Shown: piece after piece, positions 1-12,480 of the stretch
Layout of the letters: the number at the start of each line of letters is the position of its first letter
Position numbering within the stretch: position 1 is the stretch's first letter
Source of the DNA: Piper betle
Lineage: Eukaryota; Streptophyta; Magnoliopsida; Piperales; Piperaceae
Length of the DNA stretch: 64,000 nucleotides
Assembly: GCA_033002965.1 (NCBI GenBank)
Contig: JAURVB010013132.1
Location: 173,086 to 237,085 of the forward strand
Direction: 5' to 3'
Notes under the pieces: model-generated
The model's input: the letters and a program-made list of their open reading frames with translations, nothing else
The model's database searches: none
What the model was told of the DNA's origin: nothing
Position numbers and translations under genes: made by a program

Positions 1-600
1 GCAGACTGTAGCTTCAAGCTTCTTAACTCCTGAAGCATCATCACCCAAAGATGCTTTATAAAAAGATGAAGATAAACCTTCTGAAATGCATCTCTCTGGA
101 GAGAAATTCTGACAAGCAGCTGCAATTTCCTCATATGCAAAGCACCGGAGAGAACCTACTAGAGGAAGAGGGAGTGGACCTGAGGGAAAAAGGGGCTCAC
201 TTGTACTGGTTGATTTGAAACTTCCCCAGGTTTTCAACGGCCCAGAACTCTGAGGTGATGGAAGTGGCAAAGGCTGTGGGTTTACTGCATGCAGGTCCTT
301 CGGTGGTCCACCATGGACCCTAGTATCTTCCTGGTCCTCAAACTCAACAGACGAGAAAGCATCTTTCTCTGCCGCGTGAAAGCTGGATGGAGCAGACAAG
401 GCACGGATGCTGCTGTTAGATGCCTGAACAGGTTTAGCAGTTCTGGTCCGAAAGCTTGGGGGAGCAGATTGAAGAGATCGACCAGGTATCTCTGGTTCTG
501 GAAGAGTTGTCTGTGGTGCTTCACAAGCAAAAGCAGAATTGCAACGGACAGGCCTCTCAAATTTCTTTTTCTTGCCCTTTACCACAGGAAAGCAACCCAT
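1..600 (-). CDS. Receptor-like cytoplasmic kinase, N-terminal part (runs off window)
   Basis: Open for exactly 200 codons from an ATG at 600 to the window edge, with no stop. The protein starts MGCF, so Gly2 and Cys3 are candidate N-myristoylation and palmitoylation sites, followed by a lysine cluster; plant RLCKs reach the plasma membrane this way. Residues about 25-145 are Ser/Pro-rich linker. At about residue 153 comes CFAYEEIAAACQNFSPERC, the stretch that precedes the kinase domain in RLCK VII/PBS1-like kinases, followed by EGLSSSFYKASLGDD, which sits where the glycine-rich loop should be but has no GxGxxG. The catalytic loop lies outside the window, so activity cannot be judged. The family is confident; the exact orthologue is not. 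Transcription is leftward. Confidence 0.75.
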   Translation of the reverse strand, partial: MGCFPVVKGKKKKFERPVRCNSAFACEAPQTTLPEPEIPGRSLQSAPPSFRTRTAKPVQASNSSIRALSAPSSFHAAEKDAFSSVEFEDQEDTRVHGGPPKDLHAVNPQPLPLPSPQSSGPLKTWGSFKSTSTSEPLFPSGPLPLPLVGSLRCFAYEEIAAACQNFSPERCISEGLSSSFYKASLGDDASGVKKLEATVC

Positions 601-2240
601 TTCTATTTGTGCTGTTGTCTAACGTGACTTAATCAGCTATTTCATATGCTTCCTGAAGTGGAACAAAAACAATAATGAGCTGAATGAAGCAATGAAAATG
701 CAGACAATTGAACAGAAAATCATGCTAAATACACTGTTTCACAGGGGAAAGAATCTAAAGATGTGAGGAGCATTTAACATGAAGAGAAGAAGACAATATG
801 AGTAACCAAATTGAGCTCCAAAGTGAGTAAATATGATAACACTGTACAAGCAAACAAAGTGCTTTGAATTACATAATCATGTAAAAATCATGAATAAAGT
901 ACTTTCAAAACCAGACATAGTTTCCATTCGATCGGGGACATTTTTTGTCACCTAAGAGGCCAAAACCTCCACAAGGGCTCCGAAGAGAACAAAAAAAATG
1001 GGAAACTTTAATTATGACTCGCGTCTTGACAAGATCTGGTACGTCGGATAGCAGACCACGAGTTCACTCCATGTGACTTAAAATCAATGTCCTTAAGTTT
1101 CTAGCCCCTTGTGGCTTTATTATTGGATGATTTGATCCATATTTCAAATAACAAGAAGTGTCACCTTATCCCATTAGAACACTCTTCTAAAGGTGGCACT
1201 TTGTCTCCAACCTAATCCGAGCCTTCTACAATTAATCACCATCAACATCTCTAATCATTGAATTGATTTAAAAAAAACATCGAATTACAACATTTCACAA
1301 CACTTTAGAACAATAACATAAAATCATGAATTTGCCAGAACAGAATTCAACCTATCCACACAAAAATTAACCTACGGATCAAGGCCTTCATGGGCCTTCT
1401 ACATATGATAACTACAAATAAAACAAAATAAATAGATACACAAACACTTAATAAGCTCTATTAAAAAAATACATGGTTTCACAAGCAATTAAAACAATAT
1501 CATATAATCACAGATTTGTCAACCACAAAATAAAATTAAATTAAATTAAAAAAATTATTGACAAGAAACTAAATACCAACAAACCAAGGCCTTTCTTCCT
1601 TCTACATATGAGAACTATAAACAAAAATAACTGCAGCCTCGTATGAAACTTCTTCAAATTAACCACCATTAGCATGGCCAATCTAGCCAAACTTCTAATA
1701 CCAGACAAATCTCAAAAATCAAATAAAAACTTTCAAAACAAAAGAAGCAACATTTCACAACAAATTGAAACAATTCGATAAACAAAAACAAAAAAATCCA
1801 ATTCCTCACAAAGTACCTGAAGCAAAAAAAGGCCCGTGCAACAAGTCCTACAAGGCAAAAACTTCAAAGAGAGTAGCAAAAGAACGGATCTTTGATTCTG
1901 TGGAGGCCCAAACAATACTGGCCCAGAGCAGCTCCAACCAGACGAAGCGGGCACGGCAACAAGAACGAGGATAAGCGAAAGAAGACTGGGGAGAGAAAAG
2001 AAGCAATTTTTATGGCGTGGGTCGCCTAAAACTGGTCCAGAATTTCGGCTGCGCCATTGAAGAAGACTGCCCAAGTGGTTGGAAGGGGAAGGGAGGGAAG
2101 GATGGATCAAACCAAACCCTTGGAAGGGGAGTCAAGCAAGGAAAGGGATGGGAAGAGGGAGGAGGGAGTGAAGGAATTGTTTATTTAGTTAGAAAAATGA
2201 AGAGAGAGAGGGCAGCAGTCAAAGGCAAAAGCTCATTCAG
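601..2240 (-). other. Leader exon and leader intron of the kinase gene
   Basis: On the minus strand a pyrimidine-rich leader (about 2240 down to 1817) ends in CAG|GTACTT, a good donor. A good acceptor (TTCCACTTCAG|GAAGC) lies at 653-654, 52 bases upstream of the kinase ATG. This predicts a non-coding first exon at about 1817-2240, an intron at 653-1816 and a short second leader segment at 601-652. A TATA-like stretch on the minus strand (about 2362-2372) could be the promoter. The short reading frames here have no recognisable domains. Inferred from splice signals only. Confidence 0.45.
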
Positions 2241-5200
2241 TCTTTTTCTTCCATTTTTATTTCTTTTTTATTATTATGTTTTCTTCTACCTATTCTCTCC
2301 TTTGTTTTGATTCCCAATGTCAATCTTGCCATCCAGGTCTTTTCTTTTTATTTTTTTATTTTATATAAATTCAAAAATCTTTTTCAGTGTAAAATGATAT
2401 CATTGATCATGGAAAGAAGCCGATAGTTGAATTTTACTCCATTTAAAATATAATTTTTTATATAATTTAATATATAAAAAGATATAATGTAATGAAACTT
2501 TGTTATTTTTATTTAAAATTATTGCTTAAGTTATTTTTTGATTTAATCGACTTTTTTTAAGAGGATGCAATATATATGTCTAAAATCATTTTTTAAATAA
2601 AATATTGAGCTTCAAACATGTAAGAAAAAACGGTTTTTATTATGTTTATATTGTTTATTTATATTTTACTTTATTAGTTTAGTATATGTGGTGATCATAT
2701 TTTAAAGTTCTCTTGCATAAACTTTTATACGGTTTTCAATAATTGAGTTATTAAAAATGATATAATTTTTAATTTTTTAATTTTATAAATAAAATGTTGT
2801 TAAGAGAATTATTTTCATCGTCAATTTTTTTTATATTGTATATATCAAATTTTTATAAGAAGATAATGAGATAAAATCTAATGTTTATGGATGTTAATAT
2901 TATTTACTACCATCCATAATTATAATAAAATGAAATATAGTTTTTGAAAAAATAATAATAATATAATGCTCAAATTTTTAACGTATACTTTTTATAATTT
3001 ATTATGTATATACATTATGAAAGTATGTATCATTGATTAAAAATATTATATTAGCTTTTTAGTTGAAACATTAATCTAAAAAATAATAAGTCCCATTATT
3101 TGAAATTTATAATGAGGTCAAAAAATGATTATAGATATTAAAATTAAAAAAAAATGACTATGTCAAAAATTATAAAAATAAATTAATATTGCCTTTCTCT
3201 CTCAAAATTCGAGGATGTTATGTAACATCTGGGTCTTATGAATTGCCTTTTATAAATTTACTTTTTTCTTATTAGTTATTTATATTTATCAAATTTAAAC
3301 AGCGAGAATGTATACATTGATGCCTAATTTAAATTCACGGTTCATAATTTGTTAATTTAGCAATGGGAAAGCGGCATTATTGAAATTAAGAAAAAGGTTA
3401 GGGTGATATGAGAATGTGATAATATATAAGAGAGGATGGGAAGTGGGCGATCAGTCAAAGAAAAGAAATATATTGATTAAATAAAAAAGGGTTTTTAACT
3501 GTAGTCAAAGCAACGGATCCACCATGTGCATTTGACCACGCCTCTCCACCGTCAGATCTCTCGAGATTCGGGCGGTGAAATCGGCCGTCAAGATTCACTG
3601 CCACGCCTCTGTGGGACCCACTCCGTCGACTAGACTCCAGTCGGTGCTGACAAGGAAATAGAATGGCGGGCGCATGAATGAAGAACCCCTCCACCACCTT
3701 GGTCATATATAATAAAAATATAATAATAACAATAATAATTATATTTTGCCTTTAAAAAATATTTTATTATCTATTTTTAAAAAATATTTGGAATTACTAT
3801 GAAGGGAAATTTTATTTGATGATCTTAAAATCTTATTTTACATCCTTTTAATTTTTCTGTTAGAAAGTAAGTTTAACGTAAGAATGTGTTTGCTACGTGA
3901 CATCAAAAAACCAATATCGGTATACATTTACTGTACAAAATTGAAGAGTCTAAATTAGCATAAAAACCTTATACTTATCGATGACCTAATGATACGATAA
4001 CATGTAACTATTGATTTATTTTGCAAATTTCTTGATTACCCATTAATTGGATGTCATTTTAGGGCCAAATTTTATAATTTGACCATTCCAATAAAGGGAA
4101 GCAGATTTGTTGCATAGCTACAGCAAACCCGCAGTGTAGTAGCCTCCTTACTTATTGGCTTAAATCACAACAATTAGTGGAGTTTAAAAAAATAACCATA
4201 ACAATATTTAGTTAAACTTCTCTAATTGTGGTATTTTACACCAATCAGCGAAACTGCTGCAGCATATTGTTGTATCATTTGATACAACAAATCTAATTTC
4301 CCCGTAGAGACATTATCATACTTGTGCATTTGGTAATAAGTTAATAAGATTAAGAAGTGAAGATATGTAAAAAAATTGAAGATACTGGTCACACAAATAG
4401 AAGAAAGGTACGACCAAATAATAAACACAAGCTTTGGGGCTACCAGAGAAGGTTGAAAAGCCAAAATTTCCGAACATTTTACATCTCATTTGGTTAGGAG
4501 AGAAAAAGAAAATAAAAGATAAAATTGTAAGAAGGCTATTTATAACTAGATTTGGGCAATGTTTGACTCAATAAGGCTCCATTCAAAAGAAATGACTTTG
4601 GCCGGAGTTTAATTGAAATGGTTGAAAGAAAATAGGCATTCAACATTTTTTGCAAACATGAAATTCTAGACATTTTTGTTTGACTCCCTTCAAGAAAATG
4701 TAAGTATCAACTAATAAAGAAAATAGGGTTTTGCAATAATTTTAAATAATAATATAAAGTTATAAGATATAGTAATTTTATTTAATAGAAATAACAAATT
4801 GGCATTTCTTTTGTTCTACCATGAATAAACAACCTCTAAAAAGAGATGAATGAATGAAAATTAAGATAGCTCAATGGACTCAAAGATGCCGAATAAATGC
4901 AAGTATTGATAGACTCGACCAAAGCAAAGATGAATTTTAGCTTAATCGTCCACTTAATAAATTACACTTCAAATATGGGCATATGCTTACTTTCCCCACA
5001 TGAAAAAAATGTGGCAAATCCTTTCGGCTCCTGCCATCTTAGACAGAAAATATAAAGCATAAAGGAACAAAAAAAACATGTTGATTTAATGTAGATATGG
5101 TCAATTCTTATAATTTTTTTCCATTGAAACATTTTAGCATCTTAAATAAGACAATTTTTCCAGTCTCACGGTTAGATAATAACTATCTTGCTGGAAAAAA

Positions 5201-5900
5201 ATTTGAAGGATATGGGTCTCACTATTCTTTTTTAAACAAAAGAATAAATCTTATATACCTTTCAAAGAAAATGACATTAATAGTAAATAACAGATGTACA
5301 ATCTCTGAAAGAAAACATCAATGCAAGTAAAATTGAGTTAAGTTTGGGGCCAACTTATTGGTTTTATTTATTAATAATGAGTTACCTAAGCCGAACCAAT
5401 ACAAGAGATATATGTTGCGAAAAGAAGTCCAATAGCCTTTCGGAGGCTCTACCACCTGTTTGGATAGTAAAAAAAATGAAAAAAATTGGATGTAAGAAAG
5501 AAAGAAAAAATCAAAATTTTAACCATTTTCTCTCATGTCTCCGGTTAAAAAGAAAGAAAATTTTAAATAGCATCATTTTCACTCTCTCATTTCCTTACAT
5601 TTTCAACAGGAAAATGGTTGTGAAGAGATTTTCTTGGTAATGAAAAATAGTATTTTTTTCTAAATTTTTTCTTTAACCAAACAAGAGATACTTTTTTTCT
5701 CTCACAATCCAAACAAACTAGAAAAAAAATTTAATCCAACCTTGAAGATGGTTTTGGAATAAAAATACAACGATGATGAATATTGCTATGATTTAGTAAA
5801 AACAGGGATTGTCCCCAAAAAAATGTAAAAAAAAGGCTAATTTCAAGATTACAGTATTACTGCAAGCTTGCCAAAGTCTGAAATTTTGATTTTAAACATC
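2241..5900. other. AT-rich intergenic spacer, no gene recognised
   Basis: Very AT-rich sequence with many A and T runs. One GC-richer island at about 3490-3680 has a 'tatataagag' stretch just before it (about 3424) and could be a promoter remnant, but no coding exon follows. The short open frames at 3455-3706, 4222-4464 and 5097-5640 have low-complexity translations and no domain I recognise. Confidence 0.4.
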
Positions 5901-6242
5901 TTAATCAAATATTGAAAATACTTCTCCCTCTTTCCATCTGTGAACATGGACAATATCTTGAAATTGGACCTTTTCGAGTGTCACATTTTCAAGTAATATC
6001 CACCTGCAATATTTCTTTGCTTGTTCTCCAATGTCATCTGCCCAAGACAATTGCTTCCTCCAATATATATATCCAATGACTTGCAACATTAGCAGTACAC
6101 CTCCAACATAGATTAATGTGGAAGTACGAAGCTCTACTTTGTTCTTCTAATCCGTGGATGATATTGCACATCTAATCCCCAAGTTCTTGCTATCAGAATT
6201 TCGAGCCTTCAAATCATTTGAGGTTGGGAGAATGTCTTCCAT
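5901..6242 (-). pseudogene. Membrane-protein relic with one in-frame stop
   Basis: From an ATG at 6242 the frame runs 113 codons to a stop at 5901, interrupted only by a TAG at 6147-6149 (codon 32). After the stop the protein has one hydrophobic segment of about 20 residues (around LIYVGGVLLMLQVIGYIYW), then a charged tail with WADDIGEQAKKYCRWILLEN. I do not recognise the family. It may be the last exon of the minus-strand gene at 7771-9770, with the inverted-repeat block between them in an intron, or an unrelated relic. The single stop could be a base error. Confidence 0.3.
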
Positions 6243-6377
6243 CCTCTAGCCTAGTATCAAAGGAACACTAAAATCTTTAGTATATGCTTTCATAAAATAA
6301 TACCACTAGATGAAAAAAATATACTGCATGATTTTTTCCCCAAAGCTTTGCCATATGATTAATATTAAGAATAATGA

Positions 6378-7320
6378 GTTTTTTTGTCACCAAATTTGCC
6401 ACCAATATTCGGTGGCAAAACAATTAGCCACTGAATAACCATGGAAAAAAATAGTATCATGTTTTTTTCAAATTAATCATAAAATAGCTACTGAAAATTT
6501 AGGTGACAATCTAATAACTCACCGATTAGCCATCGTTTTTCGATGGCAAAATTGACGATACCAAAATTAGCCACTAGAAGTTTAGTGACATCTTTTTCTT
6601 TAAAATTAGTCACCGAATATTTCAGTGACAATTTGATTAGCTACTAAATAGCCACCATTGTTTTGGCTAAATTGACTACAACAACAATTAGCCACCAAAA
6701 ATTTAGTGTTGCCTTTTTTAAAATTTGTTTTCAAATAGCCACCCAAAATTTCGGTGACAATTTGATTAGCCACCATTTCTCTGTGACTAAATTCAATTTT
6801 TTAAAAAAATTAATCGTGCCTGGGATGGCATTTTTAGGTCGGGCTCACGTGTGATGCGCTCACGTGGGCACTCTACCATTGGCCTACCACGTGCCGGGCC
6901 ATCACTGGCATGTTGCATGATGCATCAATTTTTTTAAAATTTTTGTATAAAATTTATCACCTAACTGCCACTAAAAATTTATGTGTTAAAATTTTATGTG
7001 CCACTTGTCACTGATAAAATTTATCACTGAAATTCAGTGACAAATTTTAGCAACCAAATTATGTCACCAATTTTGGTGACTTTTCCACCACTATTTGTCG
7101 CCAAATTTTAGTGACAATTAGGTGGCAGTTTGTTATTAAATTTTGTCATCGAAAATATTCGATGACAATTTTAGTCACCGAAGTAAAGTTGCAGAAGTTT
7201 TCATCCCAAAATTTTCACTGATAAAGACCTTTTTATCACAAAAAATGGACCTTTTGTCACCAAAATATTTGGCAATTATCTTCATTACTATGTCTAGCTA
7301 CTTATTTTTAATTGGTGTTA
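6378..7320. repeat. Inverted-repeat block of TTAGCCACCGAAATTTCGGTGGC type (CACTA-like subterminal repeats)
   Basis: About 940 bases made of many diverged copies of a short palindromic motif: GTCACCRAAATTTTGGTGAC, TTAGCCACCGAAAATTTAGT and their complements, in both orientations and spaced 20-60 bases apart. Such clusters are typical of the subterminal regions of CACTA (En/Spm) and related DNA transposons, where transposase binds. No clean terminal inverted repeats or target-site duplication were found; a weak CACTAGATGAAAAAAAT at 6304 might be a decayed end. No transposase gene is seen. The block carries its own island, 'gctcacgtgtgatgcgctcacgtgggc', near 6840. Confidence 0.5.
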
Positions 7321-7770
7321 TGTTATTTACTCCTTAAAGTAATGTATAATTGAAATTCGACTATGGTTAATTCTAAATTATGTATATGTTGCATAAAAAC
7401 TGAAAATTTACTTATTTTCTAGAATTAGTTTTACTTCACGCATACAAACAGGAGCAAGTATTCCAAGTAATTTTTTAAAGCTACTAATTCTTCTACTCTA
7501 CCTTCCACCTAAAAGTATAATCCTAAACTAAGATCCATGTGATTATAAATGGCTGCATTCTTATAGTCGGATGCCCTTCCTAATGCCACCCTCCTCCTTT
7601 GTCTCGGCTTGGGGCCAACAATGCGTGAGCATTGGTGGATTTACATTGAGTAATTTGATCAAAAACTATATAACAAATAAAGGTAGTGGTAAGATACCAT
7701 TTAAATAAAAATGACTGCATCATGGCTTACAAAAGGTTAAATACAAGAGATTGTGTTTTCAAAAGCATAC

Positions 7771-9770
7771 CTTCTCTAGGAAAACCTTGATCACAATGAA
7801 CCCAATGAATTTGCTTCTTCCAAACTTCATAGAAAAATGAGACAGTGCAAGCTGAAACATTACTCCAGCATCAAAATATGAGAAGAATGTTCCTCTTTTC
7901 AAATTTCAATTATTATCAATTTTGGGGGAAAAAAACATAAATAGAATATTCATTTTAATTCCTTGAGAATCATATCTGTTAATCATGATATGCTGACCTG
8001 TATGATAACATGAATAACATATGAAACTGCAACTTCAATAAAGTCTTTTCCCACAACCACCTTTAGTTTTCCCTGTTTGTTCTGAACATACAAGAAAACT
8101 TCTTTCAATGAGGGTTTCAATACAATTAAAAGTAGTATTAAACACAAATTATGAAGAATAAGTTTGATGACTAGAGAAAATAGAGCAAGAAACCGAGTGA
8201 CAACTTCCCTCAAAGTCTTCCAAGGGGGTGGCTCTATGATAAAAGACAGATCTTGCGTGGTTGGAGCTAGACGATCCTGCATGTAATTAATTTCAATGTA
8301 TTTATCAATGCCATAAGATCAAGTCATCCACAAATTGATCGTCTATTAGCAGCTTTTTTACAAAATAGGTGATTAATTTGTTCGGTCCTCAAATATTTGA
8401 TACACCACAAGAAGATAATTAGTCACACCATTGATCTCGCAATAGATGAGTCAAGAACAAAAGACACCAACTTTACCAAGGATGCACAACCATAAAAATT
8501 ATTATTTGTACAAAAAATTGAAAAAGAAAATTCAGGAAATTCCCCATTTTCCTAGGTTTCTAGATAAAAAACATATCCTTTCCCATCTATTTTTACTTCT
8601 TGCCTCCAAAAAGCACCTGAACTTGTCTCCATAAACCCTTAACCAAAATTAATTTTCTTCCAAGAAATGACAAAGTTTTCGTGGCAAAATGCTTTTCTTG
8701 ACATCAAGTGCTCATTCCATCCTAATCATCCATTGTTGAAGAATTTGCACACAATTGTAACAAACTTCCATACTAAGAAACAGTAACTTTCATACATTAT
8801 AATTACTGAATGATAACTGATCTTACTTCCCCATAAAACCTAAATATTTATTACTGCAGTGTGTATATCTGTAAGTCTTCAGCAATATATCATGAAGTTC
8901 CAAGTTATGAAATATCCCCCTCAAACAGGCATTTACTACTAATATACATATTATAGACTATTTGTTGTATCTTGTTCTATTCGGTCGTCAGATATTAGGA
9001 AAATAAAATACATGGTTGAGAATAAAATTAATGATAAAGATAGCAATAATTTGAATCGCATGGTGCTTATATTTGAAGAACTATTAATTAACCCAGGTTC
9101 AAGTGCTTAAGCAGGATTGAATTTTTAGTGTTTAAATGGGTTTTACAGATACCCTGTAAATTAATTTGAATTACTGCACAAGTCCATGTGCAACTTCATA
9201 GTATTCGAAGAATGATCAGTTTTCTTTACCAAGTTTCAACAATTTCACTGCCAATCAGAGTTCATTTCAACAATGTAGTCACAGTTCAATCTTGTCAGTT
9301 GCCCTTTGTCAAATATTTTTTAAAAAATGAAAAAAATTACTCCCGGTGAATGGTCAATGACACAATACTCCAAGCCACAAGCATAAAAACTATGAACCAG
9401 CTCAGAAAAGATCCAGAAAATACTACAACATTCTGGGTAATACGATTAAATGTTCAAGAATAACCTATTTTATCCTTTACAAGTTTCAAATAATTAGACT
9501 GCCAATCAGAGTTCAAATCAACCATGTAGTCACCATTCAATCTTTTCAGTTGTTCTTTGTCAAATAAAGTATAGACTTGATGTAATGTTCAGGTACCAGA
9601 GATCAGAAATCTATAAGAAAATGTCAAATCGCATAAAAAAATGTCATGACAATAATATCATTATACTATCAAAGAAAAAAACTGATTGGATCGATTTGAT
9701 TTACCTGGGCAAGCAACTCTCTTCCATTCTCTTCCCAGCCGATATCTCCATACAGATTTGCATACGCCAT
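7771..9770 (-). CDS. Unrecognised multi-exon gene or gene relic
   Basis: Several short exon-like segments with good splice sites lie in order on the minus strand. 9705-9770 is 22 codons from an ATG (MAYANLYGDIGWEENGRELL..) with donor CAG|GTAAAT. 9481 to about 9570 contains FDKEQLKRLNGDYMVDLNSD.. with donor CTT|GTAAAG. About 8205-8276 has acceptor CAG|GATCGT (DRLAPTTQDLSFIIEPPPWK..) and a weak donor. 7998-8081 is 28 codons (..GKLKVVVGKDFIEVAVSY..). 7771-7851 is 27 codons (LALSHFSMKFGRSKFIGFIV..). The last three are phase 0 and join in frame; the join between the first two does not, so an exon is missing or decayed. The last two segments are hydrophobic. A GC-rich leader reaches about 10110. 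I do not recognise the family. Confidence 0.35.
9230..9567 (-). repeat. Duplicated exon, two diverged copies about 250 bp apart
   Basis: The exon at 9481-9567 has a second, diverged copy at about 9230-9316. Both keep 'GACTACAT', 'GAACTCTGATTGGCAGT' and a GTAAAG donor. The downstream copy has lost one base after TGGCAG, which creates a TGA, so it is probably dead. It looks like an internal tandem duplication within the unrecognised minus-strand gene. Confidence 0.5.
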
Positions 9771-10115
9771 CAAGCCTTGATCTAACCCGAAAGAGCTTTT
9801 CCAAGATTCTGAAGAAGCTATATTTTGATCTCCACCACCTTCCTTCTCCGATCTTGTGACCTTTTTTTAAGTCGACTTGCAGCCGGGCATTGCCAAGATT
9901 GAGGAGAGCAGAGAAGCGAGTGTTGCTATTCCTGCCGCCTACCCTGCCGGGTAGGAGTCTCCAAACCACGGCCTTGAAATGGAGATTCCTGCATTTTGCC
10001 GAGGCGGAGATTCTCCACTGCTGATTTCTGATGTCCGCCATTGACATTTGGTTGAAGAAGAAGGAGGAAGCTGAGAAGGGAAGGGGAAGAGGCTCAATAA
10101 TGCCAACGGTCAAAT

Positions 10116-12480
10116 ATTTTGAATATCTTTTTCACTCCAAAAAATTCTCAGACTCCAGATTGCTTTCTGGGCCAAACGCCGGTGAATACTCTCTATTCCT
10201 ATTCCTAGTCAAATAATTAAAATTATGAAAATATATCTATTTTCTTTTAATTTAGCTAAATCAATATTTTAAAGTAATGGAAAGTAATTATTTATTAATT
10301 TTTAAGTGTCAAAAGAGTAATAAATATTAATTGCATAATATTTTTTGTTTGTTAAATTTTAAAAATAGTGTAAATAGCTTTAAGTTAACTCCGCTCTATA
10401 ACATGGGAAGCCGAGCTCGGGTAAAGAATTTCAAAATTATCATTGGGATTAAGACCTTAGTAAGGGAATAAATATTAGAAAAATTAGTATCAGCATCGTA
10501 CTCCTGTATCAGGTTTTAATCAATATGGCATTGAGATTAAAGACAGTTAGGTAATGACTGTAACTTTGTTTAGAGTAAAATAGCCATGTGATGATCTTAA
10601 TAGATTACTAAATCTCTTTTTTGGGTTTATCCACTTTCAACATTAGATGATGCTAAAACAATCTCATAAATATATAGGTGGTTGAGAGTTTCATACACAT
10701 TTGGGTCGTCCATGCATTTATGGTTACGTTCGAACCAACCTTTTTTAAAATTTTATTGGAAATTCAATAAGATGTACCCTAAAGGGTGTTTGGGATAGTC
10801 GTTCTAGTTATATTGTAATAATAATTAAATCTAATGGTAATTTTAAAAATTTTTATGGGGTAATTAAAACCATTGTTGCAAAAATCTGGATCGAAAATTG
10901 AATTGGATTTTTAAAAACTTTAAATCCAACCGGCTCAATCTAGTTCATGGCTGATTGATGACTTCGTTTGAATTGGTAAAATTAATATAATTGTATATAT
11001 TTGTTTGTATAAAAATTAGTTTGTCAAGGATAAAAAATTTAAATGAAAAATAGTATTGAAGTAAATCTTTTTGTCAAATTATATTTGACTATAAAATAAA
11101 GCATTTTAAAGAAAATTTTATAAACTTTAAAGTACTAAATATGATATGAAAACATAAGTAATAAGAAAACTATAACTTGAATTCTCTTATGTTGTACATA
11201 TATTATATCTTTATCTGTTGTATAGTTATTAAAAAGTAAAAATATATAAAATCCAGTAGAATGTTGATTTATGAATCATTTATGAATTAGTCGAACTCAC
11301 TTTGTATCGGGCGAATCAAAAACCAATTTTAGTGATTCGACCTAGATATATTTTTTATTAAGATTCTAACTAGGTTGAGTTGAATTGGTTGAATTGCACA
11401 AGTTCAAACCAATTATCACAACAATGGGTAAGACATTGGCTATGTTTGGTTAACATAAAATGAAGGTAAATGACATGAAAATTTTTAAATGAAGGTATAT
11501 ATTTGGCCAACCTTACTAAAAATATTATATATGTAATATATTTATAAGAAAAATTAGTATATCTTCATTGTACTTTATATTGAACCTAATTATGATTATC
11601 ATCAAATGGGTCACACATGTACTCTCATATGCAAAAAAAAAAAAATCCCCATTTTTGTTATCTCTTGAGGTAATAAAATAGAAAAAAATTAATTGAGCAA
11701 AGAAGAGCACATGGGTAACTCATCATAATTATTTTATGCTCCCATTTAGATGAAATTATGCTTAATTTAAATACAAAATAATTTACTTAATATTACTTTA
11801 TACAAAATATATAAGAGCAAGCTTAGTACGAGGGATGACTGACATGAGAATATCAGAAGCTTTTAAATACGGCCACTCAGTAATTTTTTATATGGACAAA
11901 ACTACCCTCATTATCTAAGCATCCTTATATAAGTGGATCAGCTGCTGCACTAATATTAATTACTCTCAAAATATATTACATATATACTACTTTTTATAAA
12001 CTTTGTCATTTAAAATTTTTATATTATTTAGATATATTTTATGCTAACTAGGCAGAACCTAAAAGCATAATGAAGTTGGAGCCCCCTTGGGTATCAAGAG
12101 CAAAAGTACTTTGGTGTTTAGCTTTCTACACATGTTATACAGTGCAATTTTGTAGTACAGATTGCTATTGAGATTACAATAGAGGATTATAACATGTGAC
12201 AACTATCTATCTATCTACCTATCTATCTATATATTTTTAGACCATTTTTATTGTGTGCATACTTAGCACATTCATCATGCTCGTGATATGTGGTAATAAA
12301 AATATTAGAGATATTTTGCTTAGGGGTGGGCAAATTTCATTATTTGGTACTGGGGTTAAAATTTAAAATATTTGGTATACGGGTGGAGAAATGTCAATGC
12401 TACCCTTTTATACTTATGACTTATTAGTTGGGTTGGTTGAAGAAAATTTAAAATGCTGATTAATATAAATAGTATTTAAA
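10116..12480. other. AT-rich spacer, no gene recognised
   Basis: No conserved coding segment was found on either strand. The sequence is AT-rich with long A and T runs. A CTAT microsatellite lies at 12204-12234. Confidence 0.4.
12204..12234. repeat. (CTAT)n microsatellite
   Basis: About seven CTAT units with one CTAC interruption, grading into ATAT. Confidence 0.8.

Noticed and set aside
3455..3706. Minus-strand short gene next to a TATA-like sequence
   Set aside because: The TATA-like sequence is at the wrong end for the frame, and the translation has no recognisable feature.
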